From Stomorhina lunata (lineage: Eukaryota; Arthropoda; Insecta; Diptera; Rhiniidae): a DNA stretch of 64,000 nt. Numbering within the stretch: position 1 is the first letter of the stretch; the number at the start of each line of letters is the position of its first letter. Under the pieces are notes generated by a model. The model saw nothing but the letters and a program-made list of their open reading frames with translations. It had not been told where the DNA came from and ran no database searches. This document shows, one piece after another, positions 1 through 11,690 of the stretch. The stretch covers positions 98,567,526 through 98,631,525 of the forward strand of contig OW121744.1 in NCBI GenBank assembly GCA_933228675.1, read 5' to 3'. The translations under genes and the position numbers were made by a program.

Positions 1-375
1 CCGCGGAAAAAACATTAATGCTGATAAATTGAATACAACCTTAGTACCTATGACAACGGAAACACAAAAATACAAAAAGGGGGTGCCTTAACGGAAAAAG
101 CTAGAGGAACAAAATTTTACAAAAGTATTTTGGATATCTTGAAAAAGTTGTGTAATAAAAATGGACGAAATCAGTTCACATTTAGTTAGAGCTCCCATAT
201 AACCCCGCCCTGGAAATCACAATAATGTTGATAAATTGAACACAACCGTAGTAGCTATGACGACTTAATTTAGAACAGAGAAGTTTTTTGCAACTATTGG
301 TCAGTATACCAAATTTTATAGAAATCTTTCCATATTTGACTATAGCTTTCATATAAAAACCACTTCAAGAAACCA
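1..375 (-). repeat. Dispersed repeat family R, partial copy (reverse)
   Basis: Read on the minus strand this matches the middle of the family R copies near 4200-4500 and 61000-62000. Shared landmarks are a GGGCGGGGTTATATGGGAGC-type stretch, ATATCCAAAATACTTTTG, the AGCT/TTTTCGTTAAGG segment, and a TTTTTATATGAAAGCTA block near 330-360. It is cut by the window edge. It has no coding capacity. The class of element is not recognised. Confidence 0.75.
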
Positions 376-930
376 TTAAACTTGGGACCTCTGGTATATT
401 CTCATGTACAAAGGTTATTTATTAAAACAGCGCGATATGAAGTCACATTAAAAAAGAACAATACCTAGAAAGGTAAATATGCTACTTTACAAAAACGACG
501 ACGCACAAATAAAAACAACGTCCTACAAATAAGAATTATATGTAGCGCTGCAGATGAACTGCGTATTCATTAAATAATACATCCGAAGAAGTACTTTAAA
601 TTTTACCGCTTTTAATAATTCATCTAAATTATATCTAAATTTATAATTATTAGAACCCTCTCCCACTGACGTGATATATTTTTCACAATTAAGGGTTATT
701 CCATACTGATGTATTCAGTCCAGTTGAACACACGATGTAAAACAGAGCCTCCTTTAAAGCCACAAGAGTTTGGATATTGTCAATATAAACCAATGATCGG
801 CAAGTTAGCCCTTAGGGGCCGAGCACCAATCATCAGTTTCACATACACAACACGAACCAAAAAGAAAAACAAACTAAAATATAAAAAAAAAAAATATTTG
901 TATTGTAACAGTCAATGAATGAGGTTCTTT
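376..930. other. AT-rich stretch without a recognised feature
   Basis: No coding signal or repeat of note. There is an A-rich run near 881-896. The only open frame here (709-918) is short, low-complexity and without family resemblance. Confidence 0.6.
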
Positions 931-1743
931 CCCAGTAAAAACAGTGTCAAACGTTTGAAATATGATGACTTTTACATTTGATACCAAACGTTTTTTTCAA
1001 ACTTTTTTCAAACCTGAACAGATGTTTGAGATTCACATTCATTTTCAAATGAGGGTTCATTTGAGAATAAACGTTTGAAAAATGATAGTTTCTCAAATTG
1101 AGAATAAAGGTTATTCTCAAATCATCATCAAACCCTAAGATGATTTGAGAATAATTTGAAAAATGGTGTTATATAAATTTGATATCAAACCTTATTTCAA
1201 ATGTTTTCAAACATTAAAAAAAATAATTTTATGTTAAAAAAATAATGTTTAAGATATTTTAATGGAATGGCATTGCATTTCAAAGAAATTCGTTATTTCT
1301 TTCGGATTTTTTTAAAATTGATCCATATTTGAATATAAAACCTTGCTTAAAAAATGTCAACATTAAAAATTCAATAATATTCATATGCATAATTAAATTT
1401 TCTTTGTTTCTTGAATTTTTTTTTACCTAACAATAAAAAAATATATTTTAAGCAAAAGAATTCAAATATGATGCACCGTTTTCAAAAACAAAATAAACAA
1501 ACTCAAAAATACAACGCCATTTTATTTACGTTCCACATGTAGATGATATCCACATTTGAAAAACCTTTGAGGATGAGGTTTGATAATGATTTGAGAATAA
1601 AGGCATTTCTCAATTTGAGAATAAAGTCCCCTTTTTGTTGAGAACGCTATTATTCTCAAATCAGTATCAAACGTTTGACCTTTGAAAAAAGATTTATTTT
1701 CAAATCATCCTCAATTTGAGAATAAACCTTTTTTTTTACTGGG
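931..1743. mobile_element. Candidate MITE with CCCAGTAAAAA ends
   Basis: The left end CCCAGTAAAAA (931) is mirrored by TTTTTACTGGG (ending at 1743), giving an 813-bp unit. Inside, two motifs recur on both strands: TTTGAGAATAA (near 1060, 1097, 1146, 1590, 1615, 1715, and reversed near 1111 and 1649) and TCAAACGTTTGA-like palindromes. Dense sub-terminal motifs inside inverted ends are typical of non-autonomous DNA transposons. No target duplication is evident, so the exact ends and superfamily are uncertain. Confidence 0.5.
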
Positions 1744-1895
1744 TTGTTGCCTTATTTTAGAATTTGCAACAAAAAAACACATAAAAAAGAGAACAAGAAA
1801 ATATTTATTTTTTCTTAGTCTCTTTATTTGTAAGATCACCAATACATTGATATTTCCTATGTTCTCTTTTTGCCTACCATGGTTAGAAACAGTTT

Positions 1896-2115
1896 GAGGC
1901 AGCCCCTTAAAAAAATCCATGGGATTCAGATCGGGTGACTTCGGTGGTAAATGGATGTACCCAAAGCTTTTGAGGAAATTTTCACAAATTAATTGAACCT
2001 GTGTATAGCCGCCCCATCCTGTTGAAACCACATGCGTGAAGAGTACAATCCGTAATCATGAGTCGATAATCTACACCGTTGACATTCGTCGCGTACCATC
2101 GAGGATTTTAGAAAA
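1896..2115 (-). pseudogene. Decayed mariner/Tc1-like transposase fragment
   Basis: On the minus strand three pieces of a DDE transposase core appear in different frames: VNGVDYRLMITD (upstream), MWFQQDGAAIH (containing the second catalytic Asp), then after a frameshift HLPPKSPDLNPMDF (containing the third Asp). The order and spacing match the catalytic domain of IS630-Tc1-mariner transposases and resemble the DD41D elements elsewhere in the window, though SPDLNP replaces SCDLTP. There is no N-terminal DNA-binding region and no inverted ends were found. It is a dead fragment. Confidence 0.65.
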
Positions 2116-3065
2116 AAAAAAAACAGTTACCCTTTGTCAATGAAATAGTTTTTAATGTTTCAATAGATAATTGTGGGTTCTTGAAGACCAGTAATGTCAG
2201 TTTTGTTATTGACTTTTAAATGAAAACGAGCCTCATAGTCTAAAAATATAATTTACAGTGAGAAAACGCTTTAACGTTGTCCCACAAAAGCTTTTGCAAA
2301 AACAAAAGTCAGTTTCTTTCAGTTCTTAAGCGATTTGAATTTGAAAATATTAAACCTTCAGATCTCTTTTCTAAATTTAATGAACAACCGCTTTAGGAAG
2401 TCCCAGTGAGGCTGCCTGTGTGAAATGATAGAGCTTGAGTGAAATGATAATTCTCATATTAAATAAAGTATAACTAAATTCAATATTTAGCTCGTAATGC
2501 AGTTTTATTTTTCTGCTGAGTTATGCCTAGTCTGTCCTGGTTCCTCAAAGGTCTGATTCCCTTAAAATCTTTTGCTTTCACAGGACGGCTTGGTATCTTC
2601 ATGAGTCGTTGGGAAAGGGCTATGCTTATTTGGGTTAATGTAATAAGAAACTTCTCAGTTTGTACTAAACGAGTTTTATTCCTGCAATCTGCACTACTCA
2701 ATAGTAAATTTACCGATCTCTTTTAGGTATCGGCTAACTGTCTTGCTAACTTATCTAGCTATAATCCGACAAGATAAACGCCTCATCTCTCGATTGGCTT
2801 AGCCAATGATAAGTGCAAAGACTAATATTGGTCCGGTTGGCTGCCTACAGCATACTCCGATGAGATAGATACTTCGTCTCAAGGTCGGCTAACTAAAAGG
2901 CAAAATAATACTCCAATGAGACAAAATCTTCGGCTTTCGATCGACTAACTACGACAATGTAACAATCGGATCAACTAACTAGGTGCTGATCGTTCAATAC
3001 CGATTATGAACCAAATAAAACATTTTTAATTAGAGGCAAAAAAGTTCTTAATATCAACAAGTTAA
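2116..3065. other. No gene; diverged short repeats near 2720-3000
   Basis: Between about 2720 and 3000 there are irregular repetitions of motifs like GATGAGATA, TCGGCTAACT and ATCTTCG. These look like an old, strongly diverged tandem repeat of some 60-70 bp. The rest is ordinary AT-rich sequence with no coding signal. Confidence 0.45.
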
Positions 3066-3532
3066 GAACTCAAGTTGTGTTAAATTTAGAAACATATCTC
3101 ATATATCTACAAGGGTGCAGCTAATTCAAAATCTGCACTAAAACTGGAAAAATCGCTAAGCTATTTGGTATTGTTGGTAAAACCTTTGGACTAAATTAGG
3201 TTTTCGTAGCTTTATAGTTCAACATTCAAAAATATTTTTGTGGTTTCCCCAGTATTTACTTTGATCAAAATTCGGTCTCATAACCAGGTATAGTTTTACA
3301 TTAATAAGTTGTTAAATACTTTTCGTTGTGATTAATATGTAGTTAGGCTAAACACGTTAATAGTAATACGACAGGTCCATATATTTCGTTATGAGTTCCT
3401 AATGCATTCATCATATATAAAGTCTGGGCTGAACATTGATTGATGCCTATATAATTTCATAGGTGCAATCTTAATATAATGAATGTACCTCCAAATCTTT
3501 TTGATTGTAGATATAACAAGTAAGAGTGTTAT

Positions 3533-3549
3533 ATTCGGCTGTGCCGAAT
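3533..3549. other. Short hairpin ATTCGGC-TGT-GCCGAAT
   Basis: A perfect 7-bp stem with a 3-nt loop lies just outside the TATACCCACCATCAA end of family R. The equivalent site near 59112 is mutated on the 3' side, so the hairpin is older than the divergence of the two copies. Its role is unknown. Confidence 0.6.
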
Positions 3550-5330
3550 CTTATATACCCACCATCAAGTTGTGTTAAATTTAGAAATATATCTCATATA
3601 TCTACAAGGGTGCAGCTAATTCAAAATCTGGACCAATACTGAAAAAATCGCTAAGCTATTTGGTATTGTTGGTAAAACCTTTGGACTAAATTCGGCTGCC
3701 GTAGCTTTATATTTCAACATTTAAAAATATTTTAGTGGTTTCCCCAGTATTTACTTTGATCAAAATTCGGTCTCATAACCGGGTATAGTTTTACATTAAT
3801 AAGTTGTTAAATACTTTTCGTAAATATGTAGTTAGGCTAAACACGTTAATAGTAATACGGCAGGTCCATATATTTCGTTAGGACTTGCTAATGCATTCAT
3901 CATATATAAAGTCTGGGCTGAACATTGATTGATGCCTATCTAATTTCATAGGTGCAATCTTAATGTAATGAATGTACCTCCAAATCTTTTTGATTGTAGA
4001 TATAAAAAGGGGATGCTATATATATAAGAATTATAGCCAAATGTTGACCGATTGTAACAAAATTTTACACACTGGCTGGTATATGTGTAGAGCTTATTCT
4101 TGCAAAATTTAGTGCAAAATTTAGTGGCCATAGCTATCATAGTTTCTAATTTAAAAGCTTTTAACTGGCCTTTGCTAAAATTTTTGGTTTCCGTGAGTGT
4201 TTTTTATATGAAAGCTAAAGTCTATGGACTGATTCCTATAAGATTTGATAAACTGATCAAAAATTGCATAAAACTTCCCTATTTTAAATTTAATCGTCAT
4301 AGCTATTACAATTTTATTCAATTTATCAGCATTAATGTGTTTCCCGGGGCGGGGTTATATGGGAGCTCTAACTAAATTTGAACCGATTTTGTCCATTTTC
4401 AACACACATCTTTTTCAAGATATCCAAAATACTTTTGTAAAATTTTGTCTCTCTAGCTCTTTTCGTTAAGGCGCTATCGAGCTTTTATCTGACGGACAGA
4501 CGGACATAAACAACCTTTTCTTTATGTATTTTTGTGTTTCCATAAGTTTTTCATATGGGAGCTATGGTAAAATGGTGACCGATTGTGACAAAATTTTGCA
4601 CACTGGCTGACATTGACATAAGACTTCCTTGTGCTTAATTTAATTTTATTAGCTCTTGTAGTTAAGGAGCTATCACGATTTTATCTGACGGACAGACGGA
4701 CATAAATCCCCTTTTCTTTTTGAATTTTTGTGTTTTCGTAAGTTTTTTATATGGGAGCTAGGTCAAATGGTGACCGATTGCGACAAAATTTTGCACACTG
4801 GCTGGCATTGATATAAGACTTTCTTGTGCCAAATTTAGTGGTTATATCTGTTATACTTTTAGATTTATTGGCATTTAAGTGTATTTTAGGTGAAATTTAG
4901 GCTGTTTTCGTAAGTTTTTTGTATGGGAGCTATGGCTAAATGTGAACCGATTTTGATGAAATTTTACACGCTGTCTAGGGCTAATGTAAAACTTCTATAC
5001 ACCAAATTTTGTCATCATAACTGTCATAATTTGTCATTTATTAGCAAATAAGCGATTAGCCTAGACGAGGTTATACGGGAGCTATGGCCAAATGCTAACC
5101 GATTTTGCCCAATTTCAATACCAAAATTTTCTCATAGATAAAGAATGTTTTTGCTAAGTTTCAGTTAGCTAGCTCTTTTCGTTTAGACGTTATCGTGATT
5201 TCAACAGACAGACGGACAGACAGACGGACATAGCTCAATCGTCTTAGAATTTCATAAGGATTCAGAATATATATCGTTTTTGATTTTTGAACCAATATTA
5301 AGGAAATTACAAACGGAATGACAATCTCAA

Positions 5331-5362
5331 TATACCCCCCATTCTTTTTGATGGTGGGTATA
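5331..5362. other. Terminal hairpin of family R
   Basis: TATACCCCCCAT (5331-5342) pairs with ATGGTGGGTATA (5351-5362), leaving one G-T-type mismatch and an 8-nt loop. It coincides with the right inverted end of the element. Confidence 0.6.
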
Positions 5363-5363
5363 A

Positions 5364-6517
5364 AAATACTTGAACAGAAGTCCTTAATAGATTTCTTCCC
5401 TCTGATTTTTATTACAAGAGATGTTCTTGTATAGTGTTTTTAAAAAATGTGGTTCATAGGTGGTATTGAATATAGGCTCACGTTATTCTGGTACAGATAT
5501 AGACTTAATAAGAATTATATTCATATTATTTGGAAATACTAGGGAGGTAGAAAAATTAAAAAAAGGGAGTTTACATTTTTTTTTCTAATTTCATTTAAAT
5601 TTACTGATTTTTCATGTTTTGTCAAAAAGATCATGGATTTTATGCACTATAAGACAAAAACCACCCTGAAGAATTATTTGCGATAATTTATACATAACTA
5701 AATAAAGTGTTAACATGAAAATGCATTTTCCTCAAAATCCTGTAACAAAATATAGTTATATATTTTTATAATAAAGAAGATACAACATAATGAATATATA
5801 AATAAAACATTCACTGAGAATTTCGAAAAGGTATCAACAACTCCTTTATCTACTTGGGTGTCAATATCTTCTAATATCAATATAAATATTTGCAATCCAA
5901 GTGATAAATTTTAAAACTAAAACCCTTTTCAGGGAATCTCATACTCTAGAAATCTTTAAAATTGCTTTATTGAAGAAGAACTAAAAATTTACAAAAAAAG
6001 GAGCAGGATTTTGCTTATGCAATTTTTGCATGTAAACTAAATTTTCTTAGATTTAAAATCGAACTAAATACTAGAATAAAATATTTTGTAATAGATTTTT
6101 GCTTTAAATCATGGGATTTACGACTGTTCGTACTAGTATAAGCCTATATCAAAGGGGTCTTTGTTTTAAGTTGGTCTTACTTGTCCGTCTGTGCATCCAT
6201 TTGTCTATTTTTGTGTCTTTCTGTCTGTAAATGTTTGTATCTATCTTTTCATGCAAATTGCAGCTGTCTTGAGTTTTTTCGCTACTTAACATTCAATTTC
6301 GGAAATTTTTTTGTTGTTCATTTAAGTATATTTTGGGTTAAGAATATGTATTATTCTCTCTATATGTAGTCGAGTGTATATCAATAACTATCTGTTCAGA
6401 TAATGTGAAACAGACGTAAGGAACACTGTATCCTTTAAAATTGGAAAACAAATTTTAAATACTAATGAGAAGACTTCTATAGGAATGAAAAATCTTCTAT
6501 TGCAAAGTTGATGATCC
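5364..6517. other. AT-rich stretch without a recognised feature
   Basis: No coding region, RNA gene or clear repeat is visible. A CTGT/TCTGTC-rich pyrimidine patch lies near 6180-6240. Confidence 0.6.
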
Positions 6518-7600
6518 AAAAAGTTGATGGTGAGCTTAGTTTTCTATAGAAAAGTTGGTGGTGAGCTTAGTTTTCTATAGAAAAGTTGGTGGTGAGCTTA
6601 GTTTTCTATAGAAAAGTTGGTAGTGAGCTTAGTTTTATAAAGAAAAGTTGGTGGTGAGCTTAGTTTTCAATAGAAAAGTTTTTGGTGAGCTTAGTTTTCT
6701 ATAGAAAAGTTGGTGGTGAGCTTAGTTTTCTATAGAAAAGTTGGTGGTGAGCTTAGTTTTCTATAGAAAAGTTGGTGGTGAGCTTAGTTTTCTATAGAAA
6801 AGTTGGTGGTGAGCTTAGTTTTCTATAGAAAAGTTGGTGGTGAGCTTAGTTTTCTATAGAAAAGTTGGTGGTGAGCTTAGTTTTCTATAGAAAAGTTGGT
6901 GGTGAGCTTAGTTTTCTATAGAAAAGTTGGTGGTGAGCTTAGTTTTCTATAGAAAAGTTGGTGGTGAGCTTAGTTTTCTATAGAAAAGTTGGTGGTGAGC
7001 TTAGTTTTCTATAGAAAAGTTGGTGGTGAGCTTAGTTTTCTATAGAAAAGTTGGTGGTGAGCTTAGTTTTCTATAGAAAAGTTGGTGGTGAGCTTAGTTT
7101 TCTATAGAAAAATTGGTGGTGAGCTTAGTTTTCTATAGAAAAGTTGGTGGTGAGCTTAGTTTTCTATAGAAAAGTTGGTGGTGAGCTTAGTTTTCTATAG
7201 AAAAGTTGGTGGTGAGCTTAGTTTTCTATAGAAAAGTTGGTGGTGAGCTTAGTTTTCTATAGAAAAGTTGGTGGTGAGCTTAGTTTTCTATAGAAAAGTT
7301 GGTGGTGAGCTTAGTTTTCTATAGAAAAGTTGGTGGTGAGCTTTGTTTTCTATAGAAAAGTTGGTGATGAGCTTAGTTTTCTATAGAAAAGTTGGTGGTG
7401 AGCTTAGATTTTTATAGAAAAGTTGGTGGTGAGATAAGTTTTCTATAGAAAAATTGGTGGTGAGATAAGTTTTCTATAGAAAAGTTAGTGGTGAGATAAG
7501 TTTTTTATAGAAAACTTGGTGGTGAGATAAGTTTTTTATAGAAAAGTTGGAGGTGAGATAAGTTTTCTATGGAAAAGTTTATGGTGAGATAAGTCTTATA
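6518..7600 (+). repeat. Sat C: 31-bp tandem satellite (~35 copies)
   Basis: The monomer is a 14-nt palindrome TTTTCTATAGAAAA followed by 17 nt GTTGGTGGTGAGCTTAG. Central copies are nearly identical. The first few and the last six or seven are diverged, the latter carrying GAGATAAG in place of GAGCTTAG. The gradient from homogeneous centre to variant edges is what unequal exchange produces. It shares its palindromic core with Sat B and Sat E. Confidence 0.97.
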
Positions 7601-7680
7601 TAAAAAAGTAGGTAAGTTGACCGATTTGGGTCGGTCAACTTACCAACATTTTTATATAAGACTTATCTCACCATAAACTT
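7575..7680. repeat. 106-bp near-perfect palindrome closing Sat C
   Basis: Two ~50-nt arms with only a couple of mismatches flank a 6-nt centre TTTGGG (7625-7630). The left arm is the last diverged Sat C monomer plus about 30 nt of flank; the right arm is its inverted copy. As DNA or RNA it would fold into a long hairpin. Confidence 0.93.
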
Positions 7681-8802
7681 TGTTGTTTTGGTACATATTT
7701 TAAAACTATATCTTTAGAACTAGAAATATTAGCTGAGTCATATGTAAGATTCCTTATTTGACTTAGATGTTGGTTTGACTCCGCAAAACTAAAATGCTGT
7801 TACACTGTTTGTATTTTTTTTTGGTATTTTTGGAAATGGTGTATTCTTACAAAGAATATATTCAAGATTGTTTAGGTATTTGTGTGAGTCTCGTTGTCTG
7901 TTTTTTTTTGCTCCTGTTGTTATTGCTGTTCATCTATAAATTAAATTATGTTTAGAAATTATGCATGCATTTCTGTCGTTATTCGTTTGTACATTTCTAA
8001 AGTTTCAACAGATCAGATGCCAGAGCAAATAACTACAACAGCAGCAACAAAATAACAGTTACTACTATCATCTTAAGCCAACTACAAATGACTTGTGCAT
8101 GCATGCTGCTACTTTAATATCAAGTCAGTCTCAGTCAGTGCAGTCGAAGGAAATGCGTGTAAATTTTAAGACCACCTTCCTTTCTTACAATTGGCTCTAC
8201 TTCACCCCACCCTACCTTGATGGTTTAAAGCTTTAGTCATTTGCTCGTACCTTGATGCTGATGCTTTTGCCTGCTGTTTATGCAGCATTTTGCTGCATTA
8301 GCTACTAGTTCCACAGATCTAAAAATGGAGTAATAAAAACAAAGTAACCAAAACTCATTGTCAGTTCGAACATCGTTACTCACTAATTCACATTCGATGT
8401 TTAACGTATGCGTTCGGTCAATGAGGTTAAATTTTGTTACAGTTCAAAAATTTGTTATATTTTTTATTGTTGCTGAATGGATTATGCATCGAGTAAGTAT
8501 CTACAATATATTGTCGGTATGTTGAGGTAAACGGATTAGTCGTCGGTGTTTGTAAGGAAGGTGGGGTGGACGTCAGTGTAAGCCAGTTATTCTATATTCT
8601 GGGTAAAACAAAAGAAATTTTGTAGTGGTTCTCGAATATTTTAAGTATAACAATTGATACCTTCTACCTTTTGTTTCTTGATGATGATGAGGCTGATGTA
8701 CAGGTACAGCTTTATTCAAAAAAAAATATTTTCTAAAAACAATTTCATCAATTCATACTGGATGGTTGACAGAAAAAGGAGTTCTTTTTGTGGAGCAATA
8801 GC
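7681..8802. other. Non-repetitive spacer, no gene seen
   Basis: More balanced composition than its surroundings, with CAA/CAG-rich and CTG-rich patches (8030-8060, 8260-8300) as is common in fly introns and intergenic DNA. No open frame of note or splice pattern can be supported. Confidence 0.55.
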
Positions 8803-8810
8803 ATTTCTGC

Positions 8811-9324
8811 CAGGGTTCGAAAAAAAACAGTACCGTATTATATTGTACTGAACTTACGCACACATAAAAGTTATTTATTTTAACATACCTAAATAAGTCC
8901 GGAACAAAGTTAAGTACCCAAAGGTACAATAAAAAAAGAACGGTACCTTATAATAACGTACCGTTCTCTAGGATATTAGAGTATTTTTTAGTGATCTTTA
9001 GAGTACCATAAAGTACATACGAAGTTACGAATTTTTAGATGACTTACTTGTGGCTGCATTCGTAATATCGTAATAACGAAGTATTGTTGTTGTACATTCA
9101 TAAATAACTCAGTTTCATAAGAGTTCGTTAAAGTACTCAACAAAGTACATTATAGTACAGAGCGAAGTTCGTTATTTTTAGTGTACTTCGTGAAAGTTCG
9201 TAATGATAAAGGTTGTGTATTTTAATAGGTACTCTAAAGTTTTAAGGTACCTATACTTAAATTGAACACTTTGTTACTTATGTGACTAAGTACCTTTAAA
9301 TTTAGAGTATTTTTTCGAACCTTG
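8811..9324. mobile_element. hAT-type MITE (514 bp)
   Basis: The left end is CAGGGTTCGAAAAAA (8811) and the right end TTTTTTCGAACCTTG (ending at 9324), inverted with one mismatch. The flanks ATTTCTGC (8803-8810) and ATTTGTGG (9325-9332) match at 6 of 8 positions, as expected for an aged 8-bp target duplication. The CAGGG start and 8-bp duplication are hallmarks of hAT elements. The interior repeats GTACTT/GTACC-type motifs and has no coding capacity, so it is non-autonomous. Confidence 0.75.
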
Positions 9325-9559
9325 ATTTGTGGTAGCAGATATTTTCAATTAGTTCATTGTGCTTGACTATCAGTGATTTTTAAGAAACTCTCGTCAAAAT
9401 ATTTTGAAGTTGTTGGCCGACGTTTAGAACTCCTTATTCAAAAATTTACTGCCATATATTTTACAATTTTTTTTTAATTCTTTAAAAAGTTTAGGAAAAT
9501 TTTAATTTTGTTCACAAATTTATTTATTTGAATCATTTCTATTCGTTAATTTCAAAAAA

Positions 9560-11690
9560 CAAGATTTTACTTCCCTTTAAACTTAAATTTACTTCGAGGG
9601 AAATTTGTTGTTTAAAGGGAAATTTAAAAAATTTTGTAGAAACTGGTTATTTCTGTTCAGTTTTTTTTCAAAAAATTTATAAATATTTCAAAATTGTCTT
9701 TTCCCTTAAGGGGAAATTTTTTTAGTAAAAAAATACTTAAATTTTTCTTCAAATTTTTAAGCTTTATTCTTAATTACTTATAAATTAATTACTTATAAAA
9801 TTTGTAAAAATTTTCTTTAAAAAAAATTTCCCTCAAGGTAAGTTTGTTAATTTTTGGGATATTTTTAAAATTGGAGATATTTTCAAAATGTAATTCATAA
9901 ACATTTATATCAATTTCAAAATTATTCTTTTAACTTAAATTTCCCCTAAAGGGAAATTTCAAAATCAGAGAAATTCTAAAATTTTTATAATTTTAAATAA
10001 AACTTAAACAAATTTTTGAAAATTTTCGATTTTAATTCCCTTTAAACCTTAATTTACTTCCAGGGAAATTTTTCCTTTAAAGGGAAATTTCGAAAATATT
10101 TAGATACTGGTTGTTTCTATTCATTTTTTTAATAAAATTTATAAAAATTTTAAAGGGATATTTTTATATTACAGAAATAAAAAAATTCTTTTTCAAATTT
10201 GCAATCTTTATTCTTAATTATTAACAAGGCCAATAAAATTTGTAAAAATTTCTTTTTAGATAAAATTTCCCTCAAAGGAAATTTGTTAATTTTTGGGATA
10301 TTTTTAAAATGTTTACAAATTTATTATATTTATTCAATTTAATTTATAAAATTTGAAAAAAAAAATTAAAATTATCCTCTAAACTTAAATTTCCCTTAAA
10401 GGGAAATTTTTTTTATTAAATAAATACCAAAATGTTTCTTCGAAATTGTAATTGTTATTAAAATTGTAATTGTGTATTCTTAATTATTTAGACAAATTTA
10501 TTTTTTTTTTTTGAAAATTTCGTTTTAGATAAAATTTCCCTTAAGGGAAATTTGTTAATATTTGGGATATTTTTAAAATATTTACAAATTTATTATATTT
10601 ATTTACTTTTACTCATAAGATTTTCTAAAAATTTCAGAATTATTCTTTCAACTTAAATTTCCCTTAAAGGGAAATTTTTAAATCAGAGAAATACTAAAAT
10701 TTTTGTTTAAATATGCAACATTTATTCATAATTTTGTATAAAACATATAAAATTTTTTAAAAATTTCTTTTAACTAAAATTTCCCTCAAGGGAAATTTGT
10801 TTTTTTTTTTAGGAAAAATTTAAATTTTTTTACAAATTTGTTATTTTAATTTGTTTATTGTTTTATAAATTTTATAAAAATTTCAAAACTGTATAATTAA
10901 CTAAAATTTCCCTTAAAGGGAATTTTTTTTTGATGTAAGTATATTTTGATTTTATTTTAAATTTGTAATTTTTATGCATAAGTATTATTGAAACTAATAA
11001 AATTTTTCAAAATTTCCTTTTAACAAAAATTTCCCTCAAGGGAATTTTTTTTTTCTTTTAGGGAAAATTTTGAAATATTTTCAAAATGTTTATTTTTCTT
11101 TACTCTGCTTTATAAAATTTATAAAAATTTCAAAATTATGTTTTTAAATAAAATTTCCCTTGAAGGGAAATTTTTATTTTAAAGAAATACCAACATGTTT
11201 CTTCGAAATTATCATGTTTATGCTTAATATATTAGAAAACTTATAACATTTTTGAAAATTTCCCTTTAAATAAAATTTCCCTCAAGGGAAATTTTTTAAT
11301 TTTGGGGAAATTTTTAAAATGTTTAGAAATTTGTTATTTGTATTAACTTTTATTCAATAAATTTTCAATTTACTTCAAAATTGTTCTTTTAACCTAAATT
11401 TCCCTTGAGGGAAATTTTTATATTATAGAATTACTAAATATTTTTTTTATAAATATTTCATCTTTATTCATTTTTAATTACAAAAATTATGAAAGTTTTC
11501 AAAAATTTCCCTTTCATAAAAATTTCCCAAAAGGGAAATTTGTTATTTTTAGAAAATTTAAGTTTTTTTTTTTACCAATTTGTTAGTTTTATTGACCTTG
11601 ATTCATAAAATTTATAAAAAATTTCAATTAGTCCATTTAACTAAAATTTCCTTTGAAGGGAAATTTTTTTAATATGGGAATTTCTGAACT
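9560..11690. repeat. Diverged ~250-bp tandem array with GGGAAATTT palindromes
   Basis: Two palindromes alternate: AAATTTCCCTTAAAGGGAAA-type sites (near 9944, 10385, 10650, 10900, 11149, 11395, 11645) and AAATTTCCCTCAAGGGAAA-type sites (near 9826, 10266, 10531, 10776, 11021, 11271, 11511). Both series repeat at ~250 bp over the last six units, so the unit is a ~250-bp block with two palindromes, about eight copies, diverged by many substitutions and indels. No protein is encoded. Confidence 0.85.

Larger units (their letters stand above)
3066..5363 (+). repeat. Dispersed repeat family R, long copy
   Basis: A ~495-bp unit starting at about 3071 is repeated in tandem from about 3566, with only scattered differences. 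It is followed by several degenerate ~150-200-bp sub-repeats, each with TATGGGAGCTA (near 4361, 4554, 4751, 4922, 5073) and often GACGGACAGACGGACATA. A 15-bp perfect inverted pair, TATACCCACCATCAA at 3554-3568 and its complement at 5348-5362, brackets 1.8 kb of it and suggests mobile-element ends. The same organisation recurs at 58972-62240. No protein is encoded; open frames near 4100-4375 are by-products. The class is not recognised (Helitron-like and TIR elements both possible). Confidence 0.75.

Noticed and set aside
4100..4375. Open frame resembling one at 60941-61123 (shared MKAKV...INVFPGAGLYG)
   Set aside because: The similarity is explained by both lying in family R copies that are alike at DNA level throughout, including outside the frame. 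One copy is shorter and the frame is not kept in the first-kb copy.
6180..6240. TGTCTGTC-rich patch as a regulatory element
   Set aside because: Pyrimidine-rich simple sequence of this kind is common in fly non-coding DNA, and nothing else supports a function.
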